From contig NZ_LZJW01000147.1 of the NCBI RefSeq assembly GCF_001667885.1, positions 1-64,000 on the forward strand: a DNA stretch of 64,000 bases. The letters are read 5' to 3'. Source of the stretch: Mycobacterium scrofulaceum (GTDB taxonomy: Bacteria > Actinomycetota > Actinomycetes > Mycobacteriales > Mycobacteriaceae). Below the pieces are notes generated by a model. It had not been told where the DNA came from. It made no database searches and saw only the letters and a program-made list of their open reading frames with translations. The position numbers and the translations under genes are program-made. Shown in pieces: positions 1-6,984 of this stretch (its first letter is position 1; every line of letters begins with the position of its first letter).

Positions 1-57
1 CCGGCGACGCAGACGATCAGCACCACCAGCGCGGTGTGCGGCGGTGCTGCCAGCGCG
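1..57. repeat. 57-bp inverted copy of bases 590-646 (likely contig-edge artefact)
   Basis: Bases 1-57 are the exact reverse complement of bases 590-646, which lie inside the Rv0039c homologue. Identity stops abruptly at base 58, where the mtc28-like repeats begin. A perfect match of this length that starts at the first base of the window is best explained by a fold-back or chimeric read at a contig end. A true inverted duplication is the alternative. Confidence 0.85.
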
Positions 58-357
58 GCCTCCCCGGTCGGGCTGGCCCCCGCGCCGCCCCCGGTTGCGC
101 AGGTTCCCCCGGTCGCGCAGGTTCCGGCTGCCGCGCCCGTCGCGCAGGTTCCGGCAACCGCGCCCGTCGCGCAGGCGCCGGCTACTCCGCCGTTCGGGCA
201 GGCGCCCGCCGTGGCTCCGCTGCGGCAGACGTCGGCGACCGCTCCGACGGGCCTGCCGGTACAGGCGCCCCTGCCCAGCCGCCAGCCCACGCCAAACCTG
301 TTGGCGCTGGTTCCCGGCCTGCCGCCATTGCCCAATTTCTCGTTTCTGCAGCACTAG
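1..357 (+). CDS. mtc28: Proline-rich antigen, Mtc28-like (C-terminal part only)
   Basis: The reading frame is open from the left edge and stops at 357, so only the C-terminal end is present. It is rich in Pro, Ala, Val and Gln, with imperfect repeats of the form PVAQVPA (about positions 93-200) and a tail ending PNFSFLQH. Its place next to the Rv0039c-Rv0036c homologues matches Rv0040c (mtc28), a secreted proline-rich 28 kDa antigen of mycobacteria. Bases 1-57 duplicate another gene in reverse complement and probably do not belong to this gene, so trustworthy coding sequence starts near 58. The identity rests mainly on position and composition. Confidence 0.65.
   Translation, partial: PATQTISTTSAVCGGAASAASPVGLAPAPPPVAQVPPVAQVPAAAPVAQVPATAPVAQAPATPPFGQAPAVAPLRQTSATAPTGLPVQAPLPSRQPTPNLLALVPGLPPLPNFSFLQH
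93..205 (+). repeat. Degenerate tandem repeat in the mtc28-like gene
   Basis: Successive blocks of roughly 27-30 bp encode variants of a V-A-Q-V/A-P motif flanked by Pro/Ala (PVAQVPA, PVAQVPAT, PVAQAPAT, PFGQAPAV). This is a coding low-complexity repeat typical of mycobacterial proline-rich secreted antigens and is prone to length variation. Confidence 0.7.
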
Positions 358-422
358 GGCGGCGCCGCGGCTGCCGTGGAGCCGACTGAGCGGATCGGCG
401 GCCGGACTCGTATTGTGAGGCC

Positions 423-764
423 ATGCTGATTGCGGGGGTGCTGTGCATGTGCGCGGCGGTGGCTTCGGCCGGGTTCGGAACGTGGTCGCTGGCGCGCGGC
501 CAGGACGTCGATCCGACCGCGTTGGCGCTGCGGTCGATCGCCCCGGCGCAACTGGCGGCGGCGATCATGCTGGCGGCCGGCGGGGTGGTCGCGCTGGCAG
601 CACCGCCGCACACCGCGCTGGTGGTGCTGATCGTCTGCGTCGCCGGCGCCTTCGGAACGCTGGCCGCTGGGTCGTGGCAGAGCGCGCGCTTCGCGCTGCA
701 GCGGCAAGCAGCGGCTCCGGCCTGCACCGGTACTTGCGCCGGCTGCACGCAGTCCTGCCACTGA
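423..764 (+). CDS. Small membrane protein with Cys-rich tail (Rv0039c homologue)
   Basis: A 113-residue protein with three hydrophobic stretches (about residues 1-22, 38-62 and 64-85), consistent with three membrane helices, and a C-terminal tail holding four cysteines (CTGTCAGCTQSC). The function is unknown. The cysteine cluster could bind metal or form disulfides, but that is inference. Size and position match M. tuberculosis Rv0039c. It lies 65 bp after the mtc28-like gene in the same direction. Part of it (590-646) is duplicated in reverse at the window edge. Confidence 0.75.
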   Translation: MLIAGVLCMCAAVASAGFGTWSLARGQDVDPTALALRSIAPAQLAAAIMLAAGGVVALAAPPHTALVVLIVCVAGAFGTLAAGSWQSARFALQRQAAAPACTGTCAGCTQSCH

Positions 765-801
765 GCTGGCGCGGGGTAAGCCCCCGGTGTGGGGGAGGGC
801 G

Positions 802-1410
802 CTAATTGCGGCTGAGGTCGATCGGATGGGTCGCCAGCAACGACAGCGGCAGCGGCTGGCGGCGCAGCACCTGCCCCCACAAGTCCGATCTCGCCCCGAC
901 AAGAACGTCAGATGGCAACGCCGACAAGACAATCCAGTCGTCCCGTTCGATCTCGCCTTCCAGCTGACCGATCGTCCAACCGGAGTAGCCGGCGAAGATC
1001 CGCACCCCCTCCACGACGGGCGCGATCGTGTCGGGGTCGGCATCGAGATCGACCATTACGACCCGGCCGGCGACGTGCCGCAGCCCGGCCACGCCCTGGG
1101 GGTCGGCGCCCACCCTCAGCGTCGCCAGGCATAGGGCCGCATCACGCTTCACCGGGCCGCCGATGAACATCGTCTTCGGCTTGGCCGCCAATTTGGTCCA
1201 CTGCGGCAGCACGTTGTACACCGCCGTTTCGCTGGCGCGATTGAGGACGACCCCCAAGGTTCCGCCGTCGTTGTGCTCGACGATGTAGATGACGCTGCGC
1301 CGGAACGTCGGCTCGAAAAGATCGGTGTTGGCAAGCAACAACGTACCCGCGCGTACCCGCTGCGCGGCCGGCGCGACATAGTCCTCTGGATCCTCGGGCG
1401 GCGGCACCAC
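802..1410 (-). CDS. YqgE/AlgH family protein (DUF179; Rv0038 homologue)
   Basis: A 202-residue soluble protein of the UPF0301/YqgE (DUF179) family. Family signatures are visible: RAGTLLLANTDLFEPTFRRS near the N-terminus, a GTLGVVLNR segment, and FIGGPV followed by a GYSGWTIGQLEGEI stretch. The molecular function of the family is not established. The length equals that of Rv0038. The gene is convergent with the Rv0039c homologue and divergent from the downstream MFS transporter gene. Confidence 0.88.
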   Translation of the reverse strand: MVPPPEDPEDYVAPAAQRVRAGTLLLANTDLFEPTFRRSVIYIVEHNDGGTLGVVLNRASETAVYNVLPQWTKLAAKPKTMFIGGPVKRDAALCLATLRVGADPQGVAGLRHVAGRVVMVDLDADPDTIAPVVEGVRIFAGYSGWTIGQLEGEIERDDWIVLSALPSDVLVGARSDLWGQVLRRQPLPLSLLATHPIDLSRN

Positions 1411-1495
1411 ACCATCATCGCATCCAGCACTTGCCGCCCGGGGGAATCAAGCGCGGGACGCAAATATTTGTACTGTTGGTAAGTCGGCAAGGGCC

Positions 1496-2869
1496 GTGAC
1501 GAGCTTGCTAGCCCCAATCGTGGAAGTCGGTTTTGTGATCCAATCCCGGATGCACTCAAGCGCACCCGTCGAAATCTGGCGGTCGGTGCGCAGTTTGCCG
1601 GACTTCTGGCGGCTGCTGCAGGTGCGCATGGCGAGTCAATTCGGTGACGGGCTGTTCCAGGCGGGCCTGGCTGGAGCGTTGTTGTTCAATCCAGACCGCG
1701 CCGCCGATCCGATGGCCATCGCGCGGGCGTTCACCGTGCTGTTCCTGCCTTATTCGCTGCTGGGTCCCTTCGCCGGCGCGCTGATGGACCGTTGGGACCG
1801 CCGGCTGGTGATCGTCGGCGCCAACGCCGGACGCCTCGTCCTGATCGCCGCAATCGGCACAATCCTGGCGGTCAGAGCCGGCGACCTGCCGCTGCTGCTG
1901 GGCGCGCTGTTCGCCAACGGCTTGGCCCGATTCGTCGGCTCCGGGCTGTCGGCGTCATTGCCGCACGTGGTCCCGCGCGAACAGGTCGTGACGATGAATG
2001 CCGTGGCCAACGCGTCAGGCGCCATCGCCGCTTTCTTCGGCGCCAACTTCATGCTGCTGCCCCGATTCGTGTTCGGCGCCGGGGACAGGGGCGCCTCGGC
2101 GATCATCTTCCTTACCGGTGTCCCCGTGGCGACCGCCTTGCTGCTGACCTTGCGATTCGGCTCCCGCGTGCTGGGCCCGGACGACACCAAGCGGGCAATC
2201 CACGGACCGGTTTTCTACGCCGTGATCACTGGCTGGTTGCACGGGGCACGCACGGTAGCGCAGCGGCCCACGGTCGCGGCCACCCTGTCCGGCTTGGCCG
2301 CCCACCGCATGGTGATCGGCATCAATTCGCTGTTGGTTCTGCTGCTGGTCCATCACATGCGAGACCCGCAGGCCGGGGGATTGGGCACCGCTCTGGTGTT
2401 TTTCGGTGCCGCCGGCCTCGGGGCGTTCCTGGCCAACCTGCTGACGCCGCCGGCGGTTCGGCGCTGGGGTCGTTATGCCACGGTGAACGGTGCGCTCGCG
2501 GCCTCGGCGCTCATCGAGGTTGCCGGCGCGGGGTTGCTGCTGCCGGTGATGGCGGTGTGCGGCTTCTTCCTCGGCGTGACCGGACAGATGGTCAAGCTGT
2601 GCGCCGACTCTGCGATGCAGATGGACGTCGATGACGCCCTGCGCGGACACGTCTTCGCGGTGCAGGATGCGCTGTTCTGGGTCGCGTTCATCGCCTCCAT
2701 CACGGTGGCGGCGGCGCTGATTCCCGTCGACGGGCACGCACCCGCCTTCGCCCTCTTCGGCTCCGGGCTCTACGTGGCAGGCCTGGCCATGCATAGTTTC
2801 CTCGGCCGGCGCGCCGATCAGGCGAATAATCGTTCCCCGGCCGGGGCGACCGACGAGCGGAGGCAATGA
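1496..2869 (+). CDS. MFS transporter (Rv0037c homologue)
   Basis: A 457-residue polytopic membrane protein with about 10-12 hydrophobic segments. The loop LMDRWDRR after the second segment is the G-X-X-D-R-X-X-R-like motif A of the major facilitator superfamily. Substrate unknown. The GTG at 1496 is the first start in frame; the ATG at 1550 (MHSSAPVEIW) gives a length closer to Rv0037c and is an equally good start. The stop overlaps the start of the next gene (ATGA at 2866-2869), so the two are probably co-translated. Confidence 0.88.
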   Translation: MTSLLAPIVEVGFVIQSRMHSSAPVEIWRSVRSLPDFWRLLQVRMASQFGDGLFQAGLAGALLFNPDRAADPMAIARAFTVLFLPYSLLGPFAGALMDRWDRRLVIVGANAGRLVLIAAIGTILAVRAGDLPLLLGALFANGLARFVGSGLSASLPHVVPREQVVTMNAVANASGAIAAFFGANFMLLPRFVFGAGDRGASAIIFLTGVPVATALLLTLRFGSRVLGPDDTKRAIHGPVFYAVITGWLHGARTVAQRPTVAATLSGLAAHRMVIGINSLLVLLLVHHMRDPQAGGLGTALVFFGAAGLGAFLANLLTPPAVRRWGRYATVNGALAASALIEVAGAGLLLPVMAVCGFFLGVTGQMVKLCADSAMQMDVDDALRGHVFAVQDALFWVAFIASITVAAALIPVDGHAPAFALFGSGLYVAGLAMHSFLGRRADQANNRSPAGATDERRQ

Positions 2870-3642
2870 TGGCGGGTCCCGAATCGATCGTGGCTGACCT
2901 TCGTGCCGAGAGCGACGACCTTGACGCCTTGGTCGCGCCGCTGCCGGCCGAACGCTGGGCCGACCCGACGCCGGCGGCGGGCTGGTCCATCGCCCACCAG
3001 ATCGGCCATCTGTTGTGGACGGACCGGGTCGCGCTGACGTCGGTCACCGACGAGGCCGGGTTCGCCGAAGCGCTCAAGGCCGCGGCAGCCGACCCGGCCG
3101 GCTTCGTCGACGCGGGTGCCGAGGAATTGGCCCTTATCCCGCCGGCCGAACTGCTCGCCGACTGGCGGGCCACCCGCGGCCGGTTGCACGAGCAGCTCCT
3201 GATGGTGCCCGCCGGGCGCAAACTTCCCTGGTTCGGGCCGCCGATGAGTGCGGCCTCGATGGCTACCGCGCGGCTGATGGAGACGTGGGCGCACGGGCTG
3301 GACGTTGCCGATGCGTTCGGGGTCAAACGGCCCGCCACCGACCGGCTGCGGTCGATTGCTCACCTGGGAGTGCGCACCCGCGACTACGCCTTCTCCGTCA
3401 ACAACCTGCCAGCCCCGGCCGAGCCGTTCCTGGTCGAGCTGCGCGGACCCGGCGGCGACACCTGGACCTGGGGACCGTCTGACGCGACGCAGCGGGTCAC
3501 CGGTTCTGCCGAAGATTTCTGCTACTTGGTCACGCAGCGCCGCCCGCTCGGCGCCCTCGACATCACCGCGGACGGTCCCGACGCGCAGCGTTGGCTGGAG
3601 ATCGCACAAGCCTTCGCGGGTCCGCCCGGCGCCGGTCGATGA
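2866..3642 (+). CDS. DinB/maleylpyruvate-isomerase-like protein (Rv0036c homologue)
   Basis: A 258-residue protein starting MMAGPESIVADL. The N-terminal half looks like the MDMPI/DinB four-helix fold (ADLRAESDDLDALVAPL, WSIAHQIGHLLWTD, then METWAHGLDVADAFG with likely metal-ligand histidines), the pattern of mycothiol-dependent enzymes such as maleylpyruvate isomerase. The C-terminal part is the family's own extension. The substrate is unknown. It is translationally coupled to the MFS gene upstream, and its stop codon lies inside the first copy of the 56-bp palindromic repeat. Confidence 0.85.
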   Translation: MMAGPESIVADLRAESDDLDALVAPLPAERWADPTPAAGWSIAHQIGHLLWTDRVALTSVTDEAGFAEALKAAAADPAGFVDAGAEELALIPPAELLADWRATRGRLHEQLLMVPAGRKLPWFGPPMSAASMATARLMETWAHGLDVADAFGVKRPATDRLRSIAHLGVRTRDYAFSVNNLPAPAEPFLVELRGPGGDTWTWGPSDATQRVTGSAEDFCYLVTQRRPLGALDITADGPDAQRWLEIAQAFAGPPGAGR

Positions 3643-3768
3643 GCGCGCGGGCGCGCGAAGAGAGCCGGCGCCCATCCCACCCACGCGCCGGTCGATGAGC
3701 GCGCGGGCGCGCGACGAGAGCCGGCGCCCGTCCGACCCAAGCGCCGGTCGATGAGCGCGCGGGTGCGA
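3629..3768. repeat. 56-bp palindromic tandem repeat, 2.5 copies, between convergent genes
   Basis: Unit starts at 3629, 3685 and 3741 (period 56 bp); the third copy is cut short near 3768. Each full unit is an interrupted palindrome: a GGCGCCGG arm (first copy 3628-3635) pairs with CCGGCGCC (3665-3672) around a GCGC-rich centre. The first unit contains the Rv0036c stop codon and the last ends 1 bp before the Rv0030 stop codon. It resembles mycobacterial intergenic (MIRU/VNTR-type) repeats and could also act as a bidirectional transcription terminator. Confidence 0.85.
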
Positions 3769-3769
3769 T

Positions 3770-4093
3770 TTAGTGCAGCGGGCCGCCGTAACTCGCGCGG
3801 TTCTCGGCCTCGGCCTCTTCGCGCAGCGCCGAGATCGCGAGATTCAGCCGGTCGGCGAGCTCCCCGTGGGCGTATCCGGTCATCACGCCGGGGTGCAGAG
3901 TCAGCTTGAGCAGCCGGCCGTCAGCATTGGCCACCGCGTAGATATCACCGAGATCGACGCTGTACGTGACGGCCTCGGCCTGCGCAACGAGGGCTTCCCA
4001 CTTGTCGGCCGCCTCACTCAATTCCCGAAGAACTGATTCGACGAGGTCCTTGTCGCTGAGATTCGCGCGACCGCCCGAATCCGACACGATCAC
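3770..4093 (-). CDS. Conserved hypothetical protein (Rv0030 homologue, DUF2710)
   Basis: A 107-residue protein, close to the length of Rv0030. The middle (YSVDLGDIYAVANADGRLLKLTLHPGVM) has the short beta-rich look of YbaB-like proteins, followed by a C-terminal helix ending in an acidic stretch (EEAEAENR). No catalytic motif is seen. It sits 70 bp downstream of the large Rv0029-like gene in the same direction and is convergent with the Rv0036c homologue across the palindromic repeat. Function unknown; related small proteins occur in ESX-associated mycobacterial clusters. Confidence 0.8.
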   Translation of the reverse strand: MIVSDSGGRANLSDKDLVESVLRELSEAADKWEALVAQAEAVTYSVDLGDIYAVANADGRLLKLTLHPGVMTGYAHGELADRLNLAISALREEAEAENRASYGGPLH

Positions 4094-4163
4094 AGTATGT
4101 CGACCCCTCCAACCAGCGTCAATTCAAAACTGCGAGGTCGCCGAGGCACGTCAACGGGCGGTG

Positions 4164-6068
4164 TTATGCGCCCGGTTGCTGGGCGGCGAGCTTCTGATAC
4201 CAGGCGAGGTGATAGTTCGCCGAAACCGAGTCTCCGCTCGCGATGCCTTCCGTTGCTGCCATCAACAGACACTTGAGCAACAGGGCGGGGTTCACGGCCG
4301 GGTATTGAATCATCAGCTGGTAGCGCGCCGTATCGAGGTGCACCCGCAGCACGTCGACCTCCTGATCGATGATGACCGCCTCCGCGGCAGCGGCGTCCGC
4401 CAGCCTTTGCACGATGCGGGGGAGTCCGTCGAACCGGCGCGTGGTCTGGCTCAGCACATTGCGCAAGTCCTCGATGGCGGGCAGTTCGCGCGCTTCCAAC
4501 GACGATCTCGTGGTGCTGAAGTCCGCCGAGCGGCGCAGCGAATCACCGGGAGCGTAGGTCACCACGCGCGCGGCGTCGCCGACCAACGCGGAGACCCGGC
4601 CGGTGCGACGTTCGGGCTCCAATAGCCGCACACCCGCCGGAAGGTTGATCCCCGCCGGTATCCAGCCATGGGCCAAATCGGTTACCAACACCGTCGTGCC
4701 GTCCGGTAGGTCGCCCACCGCCCAATTCAGCCGCGGCTCCTGGCGGACCACGAACTCGAGGAGGCGATTCAGCCTGTCGATATCGAAACCCGTTGCAGTA
4801 GAGCTTTTTTCGGGAACCCGGCCGGGAGCCGCCTGCGTGGGCCGGGGTTCATCGTGCGCGACCACGGGCTCCTCTTCGACCGCGTGGTGGCGACCACTGT
4901 CCGCCACCTCCTCGCCGACCGGTTCGGGTTCGGTGATCGCGGGAATGACCTGCGTCTCCTCGATCGAGGCCGCCGCAGCGGCGGGTTCCGGCTCCCGGGC
5001 CGGCAATACCTCGTCCGGCGCCCGTCCCGGTCCTTCCACCTCCACGTGGTGTCGACCGTCGGCTGCGGGCTCCCATTCCGCCGCCGACGTGGCTGCGGCG
5101 GGCTGGTCCAGGACGGGCTCGCTGAACGCGGGAATGACCTGCGTCTCCTCCGTCGAGCCGGGCGCTGCTTCGTCCTCAAAACGCTGGCTGCCCGGCTCGT
5201 CGAGGGATGGTAGGGGCTCCCAGTCTGCCGCGGGCGTGCGCTCGACCGGCTGATCGACGACCGGCTCGACTTCGGTGATCGCGGGAATGATCTGCGTCTC
5301 CTCGATCGCAGTCACCGCGGCGTCGGTGACCGGGGCCCACTCCGGCTCACCCTGGTCCGTTGCCGGCTCCTGGGCCTCCACCAGCTGGCGCCCGTCGGCA
5401 CTGTCGGGCGGCGATTCGACGACGTGTTCCACCCCAGCCAGGCTCGGGATGACCTGCGTCTCCTCCGTATCCGGCGCTTCTGGGGCGGCGGTGACCTCCG
5501 CAGCAACCTCCGGTGCGGGCGTTTCATAGTGCGGTCCGTCGGGGTGCGGCACCGTGGGAGCGGGCTTGTGGACCCGCCAGCGCGGCGTACGCGTCGTCCT
5601 GGTGGGCGCTTCGGAGGGTCTGGCGCCGCTGAACGCAGGAATGATCCGGGTCTGCTCCATGTCCGCTGACGGCGGTTGGGCGGGCTGCCTGCGGGGAGAT
5701 CCGGCGCTCACGCCGCTCTTCGCGGCATGCAGCTGGCGCATCGTCGACTCGACTCGCCGCACGGCGCGGCCCCGCGCTTCGTCAATGACGCGAGCTTCTT
5801 CCGCCTGGCGGGGCAGATCAGCCAAGCCGGCGCGCTTGATGATCTTGAGCTGCTCGTTCGCGCCATCGGCGATACGTTGCAGGTCGGCTTTGAGATACTC
5901 TGCGACCGAGGCATTTTCGGCGGTAATCGTCGACAGCTCCGCAGGCCAAAGCCCACCGATCACCCACGGGGTGCAATCGATGGGAGAGCTGAAAGCCGGC
6001 ATCGCCAGTGATTCCCGGGTAGCTCTCCGGAGGCGCTGACGCGCTGTCATCCGACCGAAGATCGCCAC
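4164..6068 (-). CDS. Repeat-rich conserved mycobacterial protein (Rv0029/Rv3899c family)
   Basis: A 634-residue protein with three parts: a conserved helical N-terminus (about 1-130, with SSPIDCTPWVIGGLWPAE), a long acidic disordered middle (about 140-420), and a conserved C-terminal globular domain (about 425-634). The ends match the DUF5631/DUF5632 pair I associate with Rv0029 and Rv3899c. The middle carries five copies of an E-T-Q-V/I-I-P-A motif, each followed by an acidic Pro-rich linker. There are no membrane helices. The GTG at 6068 is used; the M23 (MPAFSSPID) is a plausible alternative start. Function unknown; the family is tied by neighbourhood to ESX-type secreted proteins. Confidence 0.78.
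   Translation of the reverse strand: MAIFGRMTARQRLRRATRESLAMPAFSSPIDCTPWVIGGLWPAELSTITAENASVAEYLKADLQRIADGANEQLKIIKRAGLADLPRQAEEARVIDEARGRAVRRVESTMRQLHAAKSGVSAGSPRRQPAQPPSADMEQTRIIPAFSGARPSEAPTRTTRTPRWRVHKPAPTVPHPDGPHYETPAPEVAAEVTAAPEAPDTEETQVIPSLAGVEHVVESPPDSADGRQLVEAQEPATDQGEPEWAPVTDAAVTAIEETQIIPAITEVEPVVDQPVERTPAADWEPLPSLDEPGSQRFEDEAAPGSTEETQVIPAFSEPVLDQPAAATSAAEWEPAADGRHHVEVEGPGRAPDEVLPAREPEPAAAAASIEETQVIPAITEPEPVGEEVADSGRHHAVEEEPVVAHDEPRPTQAAPGRVPEKSSTATGFDIDRLNRLLEFVVRQEPRLNWAVGDLPDGTTVLVTDLAHGWIPAGINLPAGVRLLEPERRTGRVSALVGDAARVVTYAPGDSLRRSADFSTTRSSLEARELPAIEDLRNVLSQTTRRFDGLPRIVQRLADAAAAEAVIIDQEVDVLRVHLDTARYQLMIQYPAVNPALLLKCLLMAATEGIASGDSVSANYHLAWYQKLAAQQPGA
4930..5660 (-). repeat. Dispersed repeats encoding ETQVIPA motifs
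   Basis: Inside the Rv0029-like gene the plus strand shows GCGGGAATGACCTGCGTCTC-like blocks near 4937, 5128, 5278, 5446 and 5636, spaced about 150-190 bp apart. They encode ETQVIPAITEPEPV, ETQVIPAFSEP, ETQIIPAITEVEPV, ETQVIPSLAGVE and EQTRIIPAFSG. The spacing peptides vary in sequence and length while the motif is kept, which suggests selection on a short linear motif. Confidence 0.8.
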
Positions 6069-6150
6069 CGGTTAAGCGTACCGGTGTCTGACGAATCGCT
6101 TATTCGGTGAGTGAATTGTGCAGGTGTGACGGCCTGGGTAGCGTGAGGAC

Positions 6151-6294
6151 ATGGCTGAATCTGCGCTGCAGCAGCAACTCGATGAAGTGCGTGCCTTGCT
6201 CGCCCGCGCACGAGAGTTGTTCGGCCCCAACCCCGTAGAGCCGCCCACCGATATCGCTCCAGATCCCGAGGCGGCCAAGACGTGGCTGCTGTAG
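6151..6294 (+). CDS. Possible 47-residue protein on the opposite strand
   Basis: An ATG at 6151 preceded by GTGAGGAC (a GAGG ribosome-binding site 4 bp upstream) opens a 47-residue frame: an amphipathic helix (ESALQQQLDEVRALLARARELF) and a Pro-rich acidic tail ending KTWLL. GC at third codon positions is high, as expected for a real gene. It lies in the 240-bp gap between two minus-strand genes, so it runs against the local direction. I do not recognise it. It may be a small gene or a chance frame. Confidence 0.42.
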   Translation: MAESALQQQLDEVRALLARARELFGPNPVEPPTDIAPDPEAAKTWLL

Positions 6295-6308
6295 GGCCTC
6301 TGAGTCCG

Positions 6309-6620
6309 CTAGATCGCCCTGTTGCGGCGACGCAGCTTGTGTGCCAGTAGCTTCTCGATCGCCGCGTCGAGGTCTCGCGGGGTCGGAACCTCGGCTGACG
6401 GCGTGTGTCCGGCCGCCACGATTTCGTCGCGGATCTCCAGCAACGCCTTGAGGCACGAGACGTCGGCGGTCAGCAGAATGCCCCGTGCCAGCGTCTCGGC
6501 GTCGGTCTCCATCGCCTCTTCGCTCAGCGCAACGCTGTGCATGTAGCCGCCGCGGCAGGAGCGGACGAGGATGTGCCCACTCGGATGAACGGTGTCAAAA
6601 GCGGGATTCGCGTCCGTCAT
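6309..6620 (-). CDS. Conserved hypothetical protein (Rv0028 homologue, DUF2694)
   Basis: A 103-residue soluble protein, near the length of Rv0028. It begins MTDANPAFDTVHPSGHILVRSCRGGYMHSV, then has helical segments (EAMETDAETLARGILLTADVSCLKALLEIRDEI) and a basic C-terminus (HKLRRRNRAI). No catalytic motif. The start overlaps the stop of the EspC-like gene upstream (ATGA at 6617-6620), so the two are probably translated together. Related DUF2694 proteins accompany EspC-like proteins elsewhere in mycobacteria. Function unknown. Confidence 0.8.
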   Translation of the reverse strand: MTDANPAFDTVHPSGHILVRSCRGGYMHSVALSEEAMETDAETLARGILLTADVSCLKALLEIRDEIVAAGHTPSAEVPTPRDLDAAIEKLLAHKLRRRNRAI

Positions 6621-6934
6621 CGACCGCGGTCAGCGATGCCGCCGAAGTTGCGGGCCGCATCGTGCTCGTGCTGTTCCCACATCGTCGCCGATGCCGTCAG
6701 TTTGTCCGCCAGCTCGGCGTGGTCCGCGGCTTGTTGCTCGTAACACTGGCGCCTGAGCTCGAGCAGTTCCCGTCCGGCGTCACGCAGTTCACCGAAGATC
6801 GGCCCGAGCGAATCCAGGCTCTCCTGGATCGCCTCGTGCGACGAAGGAACCGTCCGCAGGTAGTCCGAGGTCTCCTGGTGGCGTGCAGCGGCTTGACGCA
6901 AGTGCGCGGGCACCACGTGGATCGAATCAGCCAT
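6617..6934 (-). CDS. EspC-like (DUF2580) protein, Rv0027 homologue
   Basis: A 105-residue, almost entirely helical protein with the two-helix layout of the ESX/EspC family (MADSIHVVPAHLRQAAARHQ, then a second helix rich in Ala and Glu). The start at 6934 is preceded by an AGGAGG ribosome-binding site and gives the same length as Rv0027; an upstream in-frame start at 6979 lacks this. The family resembles ESX substrates but there is no obvious C-terminal YxxxD secretion signal. Gene order with the DUF4226 and DUF2694 genes indicates a functional cluster. Confidence 0.8.
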   Translation of the reverse strand: MADSIHVVPAHLRQAAARHQETSDYLRTVPSSHEAIQESLDSLGPIFGELRDAGRELLELRRQCYEQQAADHAELADKLTASATMWEQHEHDAARNFGGIADRGR

Positions 6935-6984
6935 CCGCTGCCTCCTGTTCACGGCCGCCGGCCAGACCGGCGAGATCATTATTG

